Position numbers and translations under genes: made by a program. A stretch of 64,000 nucleotides of DNA from Agrypnia vestita (lineage: Eukaryota > Arthropoda > Insecta > Trichoptera > Phryganeidae), in the NCBI GenBank assembly GCA_016648135.1, contig JADDOH010001963.1, forward strand, positions 121,362 through 185,361, written 5' to 3'. Each line of letters opens with the position of its first letter. Positions within the stretch are counted from its first letter, which is position 1. The notes beneath the pieces were generated by a model that saw only the letters and a list, made by a program, of their open reading frames with translations, was not told the origin of the DNA and did not search any database. Shown one piece after another: positions 50,701 to 56,166 of this stretch.

Positions 50701-51186
50701 CATATCCAATTTTTGATCTATATCGGATATATATCAAAAAATCCGATTATTTGATTTTTATTATAAAAATTGGATTATTTCGAACCCTGATTTCACTGTT
50801 CATCTGTTGTGACCCTTAACTTGCGAAGGTCATTACGCCGTTAACATGATCTTTGTCCCGCTTGAGACGCCGTGGCAAATGTTTTTATATCATTAGCGTC
50901 TCTCGAAATCCATTGCGGAGTTTTGAGTTCCGACTCCCGACCCGTATTGATGTGCCCTGTGTTTGTTTCGTGTTGCAGCCAACAGTCGGTGGCGGCCGCC
51001 CTCCTGCGCATGGAAGCCGCCCTCCGGGAGCAGCGCGACGCGCTGGTGAGCGTGAGCGCGGCCGTCAAGAGGCTGGAGGCCCCGGCCAAGGCCTCCCAGG
51101 GGCTGCCGTGCGCCACCATCGCGATGGCCGTCCTGTTGCTCGCCATCCTGGGCCAGGCCTTGGCCCTCTACTACTACAGTCGATAG
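17315..51186 (+). CDS. Orp8: Oxysterol-binding-protein-related protein, ORP5/ORP8 type (21 coding exons)
   Basis: Exons: 17315-17755, 18621-18729, 19661-19749, 20533-20697, 20785-20871, 21355-21499, 23239-23359, 25501-25595, 25895-27085, 33368-33513, 34196-34374, 35349-35529, 36528-36624, 38591-38787, 41807-41932, 42007-42147, 43177-43291, 46150-46222, 48070-48190, 49107-49174, 50979-51186. All junctions are GT-AG with matching phases; total 4,095 nt, 1,364 aa (967 aa without exon 9, against about 890 for human ORP8). Residues about 263-387 form a PH domain, about 865-1210 the lipid-transfer ORD with EQVSHHPP at 982-989, and 1340-1359 a C-terminal membrane anchor. Family knowledge: ER-anchored ORP5/8 proteins bind plasma-membrane phosphoinositides through PH and exchange phosphatidylserine for PI4P. 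Substrate for this protein is inferred. The start is the first of two adjacent ATGs; the second (17318) has the better context. Confidence 0.95.
17925..18620. other. Intron 1: Helitron-like terminus, otherwise nothing recognised
   Basis: AACGCCGGGTACGAACAGCT followed by AG at about 17912-17933 matches the sequence at 22991-23012. Ending in CTAG after a short GC-rich stem is typical of Helitron 3' ends. No other feature was identified in this intron. Confidence 0.4.
18621..18729 (+). CDS. Orp8: Orp8 coding exon 2
   Basis: Acceptor TTTTTGCAG, donor ATG|GTAAGT, phase 0 to 1. Encodes [20 protein letters not shown] and on, a Ser/Thr-rich disordered segment. Confidence 0.9.
18730..19660. other. 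Intron 2, no recognised element
   Basis: A moderately GC-rich part (19016-19270) has overlapping open frames on the minus strand without recognisable motifs. It may be an old repeat. Confidence 0.4.
19661..19749 (+). CDS. Orp8: Orp8 coding exon 3
   Basis: Acceptor ACGATTGCAG, donor AAG|GTGAGC, phase 1 to 0. Encodes (D)[20 protein letters not shown] and on, a Pro/Gly-rich linker. Confidence 0.9.
19918..20060 (+). mobile_element. LINE 3' end (family 1) in intron 3
   Basis: Corresponds to the last 140 bp of the copies at 5136 and 6985: CAACAACCGTCGAGCTTGCG, then CTCTCTGCCTACCCCCACGG and TTAGTTAG. Confidence 0.7.
20533..20697 (+). CDS. Orp8: Orp8 coding exon 4
   Basis: 55 codons, phase 0 to 0. 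Contains [20 protein letters not shown], a basic conserved ORP8-type motif just before the PH domain, and LADWLK, which begins the PH fold. Donor AAG|GTGCAG. Confidence 0.93.
20785..20871 (+). CDS. Orp8: Orp8 coding exon 5 (PH domain)
   Basis: 29 codons: [20 protein letters not shown], then LLYKSPKAK. This is the first strands of the PH domain, with the basic residues that contact phosphoinositides. Phase 0 to 0. Confidence 0.94.
21051..21155. repeat. Partial copy of the GATGTCTC MITE family
   Basis: TGTACCTACTTTCCCATAAA and TGTCTCTGTGAGACATC match one terminus of the complete copy at 41260-41541. Confidence 0.6.
21355..21499 (+). CDS. Orp8: Orp8 coding exon 6 (PH domain)
   Basis: Encodes [20 protein letters not shown], then [20 protein letters not shown] and RGPHNETI, the ORP5/8-specific PH insertion. 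Phase 0 to 1, donor ATCG|GTGGGT. Confidence 0.94.
21658..22573 (+). mobile_element. hAT-type transposon remnant with 8-bp target duplication
   Basis: Termini CAGTGTTTCCCAAACT and TTTGGGAACCACTG are inverted. CATTAGGC is duplicated at 21650-21657 and 22574-22581. Interior plus-strand fragments: [20 protein letters not shown], then [17 protein letters not shown] and [30 protein letters not shown]. The last is the hAT C-terminal dimerisation region of ZBED5/FAM200-like transposases. Stops and a foldback insertion (21947-22096) show it is dead. Confidence 0.85.
21947..22096. repeat. Foldback element inserted in the hAT remnant, with hammerhead-like core
   Basis: Termini GGTTTGTGTTTTCTGGGGTA and the inverse ending CCCCAGAAAACACAAACC. 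The minus strand contains CTGATGA (22031-22025), a GGACCC...GGGATC stem and GAAACATC (22004-21997), in hammerhead order but with imperfect pairing and ATC for GTC. Confidence 0.65.
22741..23017 (+). mobile_element. Helitron-like fragment
   Basis: Shares GATCCAATCGAGCTGAAACT and AATTATAGTATAAT with copies at 33595-33760 and (shortened) 36160-36400. Ends GCCGGGTACGAACAGCTAG at 23012, a CTAG terminus typical of Helitrons. No Rep/helicase sequence. Confidence 0.5.
23239..23359 (+). CDS. Orp8: Orp8 coding exon 7 (PH domain end)
   Basis: Encodes (G)[21 protein letters not shown] and [19 protein letters not shown]. The [12 protein letters not shown] helix closes the PH domain, with the conserved Trp. 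Phase 1 to 2. Confidence 0.94.
23400..24284. repeat. MITE-like element in intron 7 (about 885 bp)
   Basis: Inverted termini AAGCCATCTATTCACTAGAG / CTCTAGTGAATACATGGCTT, about 25 bp with one or two mismatches. The interior begins with GC-rich palindromes (GACGTTGCAACGTC). No coding sequence; target duplication not clear. Confidence 0.65.
24985..25392 (+). mobile_element. LINE (jockey-like) 3' fragment
   Basis: Frame 24996-25256 contains [20 protein letters not shown], then [20 protein letters not shown] and [10 protein letters not shown], the same C-terminal pattern as the fragment at 14858. It is followed by a 3' UTR and an AATAAATAAAAAATAAAATAA tail. Confidence 0.65.
25501..25595 (+). CDS. 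Orp8: Orp8 coding exon 8
   Basis: Acceptor TTTTTTGCAG, donor CAAG|GTAAGA, phase 2 to 1. Encodes (R)[20 protein letters not shown] and [11 protein letters not shown], the start of the PH-ORD linker. Confidence 0.93.
25895..27085 (+). CDS. Orp8: Orp8 exon 9: 1,191-nt in-frame cassette exon
   Basis: It is open for 397 codons between CACCGACAG (acceptor) and ACAG|GTACGC (donor). It enters and leaves in phase 1, so it can be skipped without changing frame. Sequence is charged and Ser/Asp-rich with repeated FF and basic clusters (for example [40 protein letters not shown]). No domain recognised; probably disordered. It contains no stop despite its length. Vertebrate ORP8 has no counterpart I know of, so it may be an insect- or lineage-specific isoform. 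Confidence 0.8.
27248..27665. repeat. pogo/Tigger-type MITE (CAGTAGAACC...)
   Basis: Starts CAGTAGAACCTCGTTAACTT and ends AATTAACGGGGTTTTACTG followed by TA. Related complete copy at 43446-43913. Non-coding. Confidence 0.7.
27729..28251 (+). mobile_element. mariner, internally deleted copy
   Basis: Termini GTAGGCGTACCCATAAGTAA and the inverse GATTACTTATGGGTACACCTAA, with TA on both sides. Inside, a plus frame reads [20 protein letters not shown] and [17 protein letters not shown] (mariner helix-turn-helix region), joining straight to PTRWQKV, the mariner C-terminus. All catalytic residues are deleted. Confidence 0.8.
28588..28795. repeat. Foldback element with paired hammerhead-like cores
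   Basis: GCCGTGTATATCTGACCTGT near 28597 is the reverse complement of GGCCAGATATACACGGC near 28755. Minus arm: GGATCCGAAACGTCGG; plus arm: CCGATGA...GATCTGAAACGTCGG (28709-28745). The GAAAC-GTC box is intact, but both CTGATGA boxes are mutated. Confidence 0.6.
28935..29275 (-). mobile_element. LINE (CR1-like) reverse-transcriptase C-terminus
   Basis: Minus frame 29274-28963: [59 protein letters not shown] and FKNRLDIQM. This is a classic C-terminal module (RGDLIE, RGH, RVVN-WN-LP). Tail ATAATAATAAT. Related copy at 50410. Confidence 0.85.
29276..31310. other. Long part of intron 9, no gene recognised
   Basis: A moderately GC-rich part (29310-29720) includes a 7-bp hairpin CGCCGAT/ATCGGCG at 29502-29521. 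The remainder is AT-rich. Short open frames show no domain. Confidence 0.5.
31318..31760 (+). mobile_element. Penelope-like element 3' fragment (GIY-YIG end plus hammerhead)
   Basis: A plus frame ending at 31480 reads [20 protein letters not shown] and [20 protein letters not shown] with LEI, the end of the Penelope GIY-YIG endonuclease domain. After one stop the same frame goes on as [20 protein letters not shown]. The 3' UTR contains a hammerhead motif at 31661-31710. A homologous 3' UTR piece lies at 44105-44250. Confidence 0.75.
31661..31710 (+). ncRNA. Hammerhead ribozyme motif in Penelope-like 3' region
   Basis: CTGACGA at 31669-31675. Stem II 31676-31682 pairs with 31686-31691 (one bulged G, one G-U). 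GAA at 31692-31694, then ACATGT and predicted GUC cleavage site ending at 31701. Stem III is only two base pairs, as in Penelope hammerheads that act as dimers. Stem I pairs only weakly. Confidence 0.6.
31761..33367. other. Rest of intron 9, no gene recognised
   Basis: AT-rich, with short non-homologous frames. A GC-richer block at 33185-33367 leads into exon 10. Confidence 0.5.
33368..33513 (+). CDS. Orp8: Orp8 coding exon 10
   Basis: Acceptor TGTGCCCGCAG, phase 1 to 0. Encodes (E)[20 protein letters not shown] and on to [19 protein letters not shown]. The acidic stretch is typical of the ORP8 linker. It joins equally well to exon 8 or exon 9. Confidence 0.93.
33595..33760. repeat. Helitron-like fragment in intron 10
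   Basis: Same segment as 22785-22935: GTGATCCAATCGAGCTGAAA and AATTATAGTATAAT. No termini. Confidence 0.55.
34196..34374 (+). CDS. Orp8: Orp8 coding exon 11 (ORD start)
   Basis: Encodes [40 protein letters not shown] and [19 protein letters not shown]. The lid and [13 protein letters not shown] are characteristic of ORP5/8 lipid-transfer domains. Phase 0 to 2. Confidence 0.95.
34375..35348. other. Intron 11, nothing recognised
   Basis: AT-rich, no repeat family shared with the rest of the window was identified. Confidence 0.5.
35349..35529 (+). CDS. Orp8: Orp8 coding exon 12 (ORD)
   Basis: Encodes [40 protein letters not shown] and [30 protein letters not shown] is the universal ORP motif. 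Phase 2 to 0. Confidence 0.96.
35640..35900. repeat. Partial, rearranged copy of the GATGTCTC MITE family
   Basis: GGTGTACATAGGACTAACGA and CACCCATGATGGAATACCAT match the interior of 41260-41541. A second small piece repeats at 35822. Confidence 0.6.
36160..36400. repeat. Helitron-like fragment in intron 12
   Basis: Starts AACTCGTGGCGTCTGC and shares GACTCGTGGCGACGATCAAG with 33655. It is shorter and rearranged. Confidence 0.45.
36528..36624 (+). CDS. Orp8: Orp8 coding exon 13 (ORD signature)
   Basis: Encodes [20 protein letters not shown] and [12 protein letters not shown]. With exon 12 it completes EQVSHHPP; the His pair contacts the PI4P phosphate in ORP structures. Phase 0 to 1. Confidence 0.96.
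36715..37256. repeat. Palindromic element, subfamily A, complete
   Basis: TACAGGGTTATTTGTAAAAC to GTTTTACAAATAACCCTGTA. The centre near 36985 has CCAATTGG-type repeats. One of the best-preserved copies. Confidence 0.88.
37610..38093. repeat. Palindromic element, subfamily B, right end truncated
   Basis: Starts TAGGGTGTACCGGAGCTAGC. The right arm stops at AGGAATCTACGG without the terminal 40 bp. Confidence 0.8.
38351..38480. repeat. 21-bp perfect hairpin beside a hammerhead-like foldback remnant
   Basis: Arms 38351-38371 and 38378-38398 are perfect inverted copies (ATCAAATGAACCTGAATATA...). The plus strand continues TTGATGATGCGCCCTGCAGT, GGGATCCGAAACATTGG and CAGAATATCCCAGAAAAC, matching the foldback family at 28588. 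Confidence 0.7.
38591..38787 (+). CDS. Orp8: Orp8 coding exon 14 (ORD)
   Basis: Encodes (G)[40 protein letters not shown] and [25 protein letters not shown]. Matches the ORD beta-barrel segment between the EQVSHHPP and PFIGG motifs. Phase 1 to 0. Confidence 0.95.
38850..39020. repeat. Dispersed repeat (copy of 6815-6985)
   Basis: Same 165-bp unit with GCATGTGATTTTTCCCAAG and TTTGAAACTTGGGTTACTTA. Confidence 0.7.
39285..39650 (+). mobile_element. LINE fragment (family 1), reverse-transcriptase thumb region
   Basis: Frame reads [20 protein letters not shown], then [20 protein letters not shown] and [11 protein letters not shown]. It is the upstream neighbour of the region preserved at 5136, and decays after 39510. 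Confidence 0.75.
39680..39930. repeat. Degenerate copy of the pogo-type MITE
   Basis: AGAAATGTGGCGGTCTTTAT and TTTTTCACGAAATTAATGG match the interior of 43446-43913. Termini not preserved. Confidence 0.55.
40044..40994 (-). mobile_element. mariner (DD34D type) with internal deletion
   Basis: Terminal inverted repeats TTAGGTCCTTACATATGAAA and TTTCATATGTAAGGACCTAA are perfect over 24 bp, flanked by TA. On the minus strand the N-terminal helix-turn-helix part ([40 protein letters not shown]) runs from about 40810, and the C-terminal part ([39 protein letters not shown]) ends at 40122. The join near 40510 removes the first catalytic Asp; 951 bp against about 1.3 kb for an intact mariner. Good open frames suggest recent arrival. 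Confidence 0.9.
41260..41541. repeat. Complete MITE with about 47-bp inverted termini
   Basis: GATGTCTCACAGAGACGAAA and TTTCGTCTCTGTGAGACATC at the ends, TA on both sides. Partial copies at 7554, 21051, 35640 and 46330. Confidence 0.85.
41807..41932 (+). CDS. Orp8: Orp8 coding exon 15 (ORD)
   Basis: 42 codons: [42 protein letters not shown]. In frame 0 to 0. The N-x-V-x-G-I motif and GHWD are ORP8-like. Confidence 0.95.
42007..42147 (+). CDS. Orp8: Orp8 coding exon 16 (ORD end)
   Basis: 47 codons: [47 protein letters not shown]. The intron before it is only 74 nt. E-S-x-RLW is conserved in ORP5/8. Phase 0 to 0. Confidence 0.95.
42270..42630. repeat. MITE with 55-bp inverted termini and a LINE tail inside
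   Basis: ATGGGCCTACCACATGCTCA and the inverse GTGTGGTAGGCCCAT. Between them, a plus frame (42327-42458) reads [20 protein letters not shown] and [18 protein letters not shown], followed by an AAATAAAAAATAAAAA tail, i.e. a LINE 3' end inserted in the MITE. Confidence 0.75.
43177..43291 (+). CDS. Orp8: Orp8 coding exon 17
   Basis: Encodes [40 protein letters not shown]-x-EK..IEE.QR...R-x-W.PRYF is the conserved ORP8 C-terminal ORD motif. Phase 0 to 1. Confidence 0.95.
43446..43913. repeat. pogo/Tigger-type MITE, complete
   Basis: CAGTGAAACCCCGTTAATTC to GAATTAACGAGGTTTTACTG with TA at 43444-43445 and 43914-43915. Non-coding, 468 bp. Confidence 0.85.
44105..44250 (+). repeat. Penelope-like 3' UTR fragment
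   Basis: AAATAACCAGATCCTTTTAG, CTTTTATATTTGTTTTCA and CATTTCCCATATTTATTTTT align with 31500-31640 in the same order. No coding part here. Confidence 0.5.
44845..45025. repeat. Inverted repeat with hammerhead-like core on the minus strand
   Basis: ACTTCTATAAGGCCACGTTT...CACACGACTAGTTTC (44850-44892) is inverted at 44970-45020. Minus strand 44916-44883 reads TTGATGA, GAAC...GTTC, TTGAAACTAGTC. The CTGATGA box has T for C and stem II is shifted, so it is degenerate. Confidence 0.5.
45447..45545 (-). mobile_element. LINE 3' end (family 1)
   Basis: Reverse complement of the last 100 bp of the copy at 5136 (GTACGAGAAGATGTATGAAT, GTGGCTGAAGCAAAAGTGGT). Confidence 0.7.
45579..46111. repeat. Palindromic element, subfamily B, complete
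   Basis: TACAGGTGTACCAGAGCTAC to AGCTCTGGTGCACCCTGTGT. Directly upstream of exon 18, its right end lies 39 nt from the exon. Confidence 0.85.
46150..46222 (+). CDS. Orp8: Orp8 coding exon 18
   Basis: Encodes (G)[24 protein letters not shown]. Acceptor GCTCCGCAG, donor AC|GTGAGT, phase 1 to 2. Confidence 0.92.
46500..46960. repeat. Two tRNA-like SINE units in inverted orientation around a foldback
   Basis: The right unit (plus, 46888-46956) has A-box-like GCGTAATTGG and B-box GGTTCGAATCC. The left unit (minus, 46582-46517) has TAGCGCAATTGG and a mutated B-box. Between them GAGCAATCCACTTTTTCTGG (46662) is inverted at 46789-46808. The anticodon arm resembles tRNA-Arg but does not fold as a functional tRNA. 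Confidence 0.7.
47207..47866 (-). mobile_element. hAT-type element with BED zinc-finger fragment
   Basis: Termini AGGGATGTTACGAATG / CATTCGTAACATCCCT, target duplication ATTTACAG at 47199-47206 and 47867-47874. The minus frame 47560-47321 reads [20 protein letters not shown], then [17 protein letters not shown]: a BED finger (C-x2-C ... H-x4-H), normally the N-terminus of a hAT transposase. Catalytic part absent. Confidence 0.85.
48070..48190 (+). CDS. Orp8: Orp8 coding exon 19
   Basis: Encodes (T)[40 protein letters not shown]. Phase 2 to 0. PWD..-D..-YE is the conserved ORP8 post-ORD motif. Confidence 0.93.
48480..48889. repeat. Palindromic element, subfamily A, shortened
   Basis: ACAGGATTATTTGGAAAACA start. 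The left arm lost about 50 bp near 48535 and the right terminus is missing. Confidence 0.7.
49107..49174 (+). CDS. Orp8: Orp8 coding exon 20
   Basis: Encodes [22 protein letters not shown]. Ser/Thr-rich disordered spacer, phase 0 to 2, donor AG|GTAAGT. Confidence 0.9.
49411..50080 (-). mobile_element. Probable LINE 3' remnant
   Basis: An A-rich tail on the minus strand (AAATAAATAAATAAATCC) starts at 49411. The adjoining 600 bp has no clear frame. Confidence 0.35.
50410..50640 (+). mobile_element. LINE (CR1-like) 3' end
   Basis: In a plus frame: [24 protein letters not shown], ending [18 protein letters not shown], then an (AAT)n tail. Close relative of 28935-29275 in opposite orientation. 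Confidence 0.8.
50979..51186 (+). CDS. Orp8: Orp8 coding exon 21 with membrane anchor and stop
   Basis: Encodes a coiled-coil-like helix ([28 protein letters not shown]) and a hydrophobic segment ([20 protein letters not shown]) followed by YYYSR and TAG. A C-terminal tail anchor facing the ER is the defining feature of ORP5/ORP8. Phase 2 at entry. Confidence 0.96.
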
Positions 51187-53230
51187 CCGACGGGGCCGGG
51201 CGCGCGGCGGCTATCGGGACGGGACAGTCGTGATAATGATACGACCGCGGTGTGAGCGGTCATATTCCACAGAACGGGGCGCGGGAATGGACAATGTTGT
51301 TCTTCATTTGACCGAGTGTCTGACGGAGCTCGCGATTGCTTAATTTGAGCTGTCTCGAGTATTGCCTTGTCACGTTATGCGTTGGTTGCGTCAATAATAA
51401 TAATTGTATTGTAGGGAAATGAAACGGCGCTCGGTCAAGTGATTCGCGATACCGTCCAAACGTCTCGGAGTAGCCGTTATTTCTCACATTCCACTAATAA
51501 TATTTTGTATACAAATGTTTAAATGCTATTTTCCAGTTCAATATTAAAATTGTTCTTATAAGCCTTCCGGTGCGGTCCGACTGTCGTAGCTCGATGATCG
51601 TCATCATCATCATCATCAGATGGTCGGTAGTTGACCATTACACAGCTCGCTGTACTAATTCTATAATAACTCGCCTATCTAATATCTCTGCGGCCTGTTT
51701 TTACTCAACACGCAGCTATATCGCACTCTCGGAAAGAATCGACAGTTTTGACGATGTCGTATCGATCGAGTGTCGGGGGATCCGAGTATGCACGTCGCTT
51801 TTGCTGATTGTCTATTTGTCGAGAGATACCTCTTGCTATTTCCAATCTGTATTACATCTGCATTCCATATTAAATAGTTGCGAAAAAAATCATCCTCGTG
51901 AGAATAATGCGTGCCTTTCACCAAAACACGGCCCGACAAACAGAATCAAAAATTTCGAGAAGGTACTTTGATAATTCTCCAAATATTGTGTACCAGGTCC
52001 AATACGCTCGTATTATTTCAATCTTGGGCGAGTCTGACAGTATTGGAGTTGTGTTCTTCTCTGCACCGTGACGCGATCCCGGTCTCTGAATCTGACCAGA
52101 ATGTCAATTGATTGTGTGTCCGTGCAGCCATTTCCCGGCCCGGGTTGTGTAGCAAAATGTCGCGGCCCAGAATCGCCGACACAATGTAATGTTGACACAT
52201 TGCCGTTAAAATAGTTTTTACAATCATAATTGGATGAAATTCGTGTTGTTCGGTCGACATCGAATCTCGTCGTTGCGAGCCGGGAGTCGTTGTGTCTGGC
52301 TGACCATCTGGGACTCGTCGTATTGTAAAAAGAATCAAATTTATTATTGCAAATTAGGTACCTTATGCCGCTGTACAAAATGGCGGAACGTAACATTGCA
52401 TTCGCTGGGCGGCAGCAGTCCATCGATAATTTTGAAAAGCGAGGTTTAATTTTATTAAATAATAATAATAATCTTATGATATATTCTAAAATTATTAATT
52501 ATAGAGATGAATTTAAAATAAAAATTGTTTCCACAGTATCGGTTCGCTCCGTCTATCGCTTCCTTTTACCGATGAGGTAATCGAGTATTATCGAGCAGTA
52601 TCGTGTGCGGCAATCATGAATGTTACAACCTTGAGGCTTGTAATTTACGAGACCTGTCAATTTATGGTATTTTAAGCAGACTCGGATTATTTTTTATGAA
52701 CTGTGCTGTTTTCTCCTGTTTATTGCGAGGGTCCGGCACTACAGCAAAACGACACTTGGTTTCTCTCGCGGCTGTACGTTCAACAAGTCAGCCCGTCCTC
52801 GCGTGCCGATGGCGCGGCCGGTGGCCCGTACATACGAACATCGAGATTCATTACAGAAACGCTGTTCATTGTAGTGAACATCTATAATGTAACAAAAGTG
52901 TGCGCTTCATGCGTCTGGGGCGAGAGAGAATCATCGGTGTCGGATGCGTATGCAAACTGGATACATTTTAGGGATTATCCAGATTGAGCCAATTTGAGAA
53001 CTATGCGCAAAGAGCGTTTCTTTGCCTTTCGCCAGCATGAAATCGGTCGTGGTCGGACCGTGAGGTCAAGTCGGAGTCGGCAGTGCTGTGATTTACGACA
53101 CTTTCTGAAACTTGTTTATATTTCTCTCTCTAATCTTTAATGGTCACCCGAAGGCGTGTTAAAGCCTAGCTTAGTAAATGTAGAGACGTTACGATTAGTT
53201 TGTATAAAATAAAAGACGAAATATAAAATT
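51187..53230 (+). other. Probable 3' UTR of Orp8
   Basis: Moderately GC-rich, without repeats shared with the introns. An AATAAA hexamer at 53208-53213 is a reasonable poly(A) signal; others further on (53877) are possible. Open frames here show no domains. A (CAT)n run is at 51600-51618. Confidence 0.45.
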
Positions 53231-54212
53231 GCATTCTCACGGCAGAATCCATTTTACGCGGGCGGTACCCCGGAAGTGCGGTGGTAAGCGCAACACGGAT
53301 TCCATGTCTCGTTTCAGATACCTACAAAGATTGCCGATAACGGCATTGTGGTAGTGAATATAGGTTGCGGGTGCGATTTTGTAATTTCGCGCAGTTTGGT
53401 GAAGAATTGTCCTTGGCGGAGTGTAGGAAATGTGATGGTTATAATATACAAGTGTTTCTTAGATTTTTTAATACAAATAGTATTCCACGGCCTGATGGGG
53501 AGGCGGAGATGTTGTCACTAATTAAAATAAAATGTATTACCGTGCACACACACCATGTTGTATCTTTTCGGCCGCACGGCACCGTTGTGAGAATATTTTT
53601 GATCTTTCCTTTCCAGCGCTGTACGGTATACTCAACACAGACTTCATATTTTAAGTATTCTTTCATAATATATTTATTTATTCAGTATGTTGCTTGTCGA
53701 GACGGGAGGAGGTGCGCGGAGCGCAGCGCACATCATTTTTTTACGCTTTTACACAAATTGATACCTATAACGTAAGCGGGGTATAAAAGCAAAGGCAGCA
53801 ATATTCGAAAAAAATTAAATTGCAGTCATCGAGGATTATTCATTTGTAATGTACCGAATTTGAGATTATGTAGGATTAATAAATTGACTTTTTATTAGAA
53901 TTATATAATTATTAAAAAAAATGATTATAAGAAACATGATTTTGGAAGAGATAGATGCGTAAAATCTAAAATTCCGTACATTTTAAATTAGTAATCTTCA
54001 ATGACGTATATTTTCACCTACATGCATAGGAACTATCATTTTAATCATCGATAATATCGGTAAAAGATGTAAAATATTCACATTTATCTGACTTCGAAAT
54101 CAAGTCTACAGACGGTATTTTAACCGGTGACACAGTAACCGTAATTTGAGATTTGTATCTGATTGTGTCGGTGTTTGGCAACTGATGTTTTGCATTTCGA
54201 CAGGCGACAATC
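53231..54212. other. Intergenic, nothing recognised
   Basis: A 136-codon plus-strand frame (53365-53775) has no recognisable domain or start context and is left unannotated. Confidence 0.5.
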
Positions 54213-54783
54213 GCTAAAGCCCGGTCGCCGAACAGAGAGAATTTCGTACATTGACCCTACGCCACGTATCCTTGTCGCTCGCCTACAATTATGTTGCTCG
54301 CACAGGCATATCGAGCGAGCGTGACAGAAACATAATTCGACTGCCCCATCGAACGAGGCAGTAACTCGATATTTTAGGTATTTGAGTTAGTACCATTTTT
54401 AGATTTAGGCCATGATTGCCTACCTACAGCAAAGACAGCAGTATCTCAAATGCAATATTTAACAGATAAAAATATGAATTTTACAAAACTAATAAATCAG
54501 TTAACCTTTTTTCTTCCATGTAATAACGAAGTAAGTAGGAATGTAAATTATAATAAAATATCTCAATTACTAGTGAGATCGTCTTTAATATTACCTACAC
54601 ACACAAAAAAATTTGACAAGATTCAAAAAAGAATTAGAAATCCGGTACGAAACTTAAAAGTGTCCGCCTGAAAAATCGATTTATTTGAGTTACTCCTTCG
54701 TTCGTTGGGGCAGTCGAATTGTGCGCGAGTGACAAGGATACGTAGCGTAGGGTCGATGTACGATATTCTCTCTGTTCGGCTTT
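54213..54783. repeat. Element with long imperfect inverted termini
   Basis: GCCGAACAGAGAGAATTTCG (54228) is inverted at the right end as ATATTCTCTCTGTTCGGC. Complementarity continues through GACCCTACGC..ACGTATCCTTG and GACTGCCCCA, in total about 110 bp, with an extra 55 bp in the left arm (54287-54340). Interior has a 73-codon frame without homology. Confidence 0.7.
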
Positions 54784-55449
54784 ACCAGACAACAATTATA
54801 TTTTAGTTATCAATCATCGGTACAATCAGATACAAATTTCAAATAACTGTACCAAAAATAACTGATTAAAATAACGTTTTGAGCATCACTAGTATACAGC
54901 GCTGGAATGCGCATCTTCATTTTAGCAGCGTATGGACCAGGTTAAACTTCCTTGACAGTAGGTAGGGTTTCTGTTGGGAAATACTATGTTGGTGAAGAGC
55001 TGATGGCAAACGGCTCGGCGTGACAGTTGAAACTGGGGTTGCATCGTCGCAGTGCCGTGCGGCCCGTGCAATGGTGACCACGTGTATATAACAATGTACG
55101 GATCATTCCTCGATTGTATGTTAATTATTTTATTATTCTTGTTCATTGTTTTGAAAGCAATTGTTTTGAATTAAACACAATATTTTATAATGTTTGAGTT
55201 TTATTACAAAGTGAGGGTGCGGGGCCAGACTAGGATATGGCGACCTTACCTATTATGTATCGAGGAATTAAAATTTACATCGGGCGCGTGCGGTCGGAGC
55301 ATCGAAGCAAGAGTTACAGGTGAGCACATGTTTTAGAAGAGGAGAGAAATACATTTGTCGACAGTATACTGTCGAATCTGTACATTTTAAACTGTTTAAT
55401 TTACTCTATATTTTCCGATAATGTTAAAATAAGGGATTATTTTCCTCTA

Positions 55450-55941
55450 TACAGGGTCATTTGGAAACAATTAATAACCTCGCATGATTATATTCCTGCT
55501 TTGATTATGAGACGAAAATGTTCAAGCAGCAATGACCTAATATCCAATAGTTATGGAGTTGTGCAATTTCAGAGTTTTCATTTTTATTCAGTGGTAAATT
55601 ATCGTTGCAGTAACTTATATCTATTACGAAAATTCATTGGTAACAGTACAAGTTAAATAAAATGATAAAAACCCGGCAAAACTTCCAATTGGAGTGTTTT
55701 GTTGGAATTCAAATGTTTTTATCAATTTATTTAACTTGTATTAAAAGGGAATGAATTTTTCAAATTCAATATAAGTTACCATAATGATAGTCCACCGTTT
55801 TACAAAAGAAGAAGAAAAATGCAAACTTCGATGTCACATATCTACATAACTATTGTAATGGCTGCCTGAACATTTTCAACTCATAATCAAGGCAGAAATA
55901 TAGTCCTGCGAGGTTATTAATTTTTTACAAATAACCCTGTA
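55450..55941. repeat. Palindromic element, subfamily A, diverged
   Basis: TATACAGGGTCATTTGGAAA to TTTTACAAATAACCCTGTAC, with several internal deletions. Confidence 0.75.
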
Positions 55942-56166
55942 CCTACTTAAATGCATTTTTTGAAACGAAAATTAGATTACTTTCATGTCAGAAAAAATAG
56001 AGTAAATTGGATAGTTTAAGACAGTATATCGCTCATGATAAAACACCTCCTAAGCCACTACAGGGGAGGCAAAATACTGAGTGATACCTAGATTCTTTAG
56101 TTACAGTTTGTAATTATGATTTTTTACATTTTTTTTATAAATTCTTTAAATATTTTATTTACTTTA

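Larger units (their letters stand above)
49337..50789. mobile_element. hAT-type element with nested LINE pieces
   Basis: CAGGGTTCTGGG at the left end and CGAACCCTG at the right, with the 8-bp duplication ATTTCACT at 49329-49336 and 50790-50797. Subterminal regions are rich in GGATATATATC-like units. No transposase. Inside are LINE fragments at 49411-50080 and 50410-50640 and a (TA)n run at 49747-49770. Confidence 0.75.

Noticed and set aside
51570..51971. 133-codon frame downstream of Orp8
   Set aside because: No domain, no supporting splice sites and starts in a (CAT)n region; more likely 3' UTR.
53365..53775. 136-codon frame in the intergenic region
   Set aside because: No recognisable motif; ends in low-complexity hydrophobic sequence; chance frame is likely.
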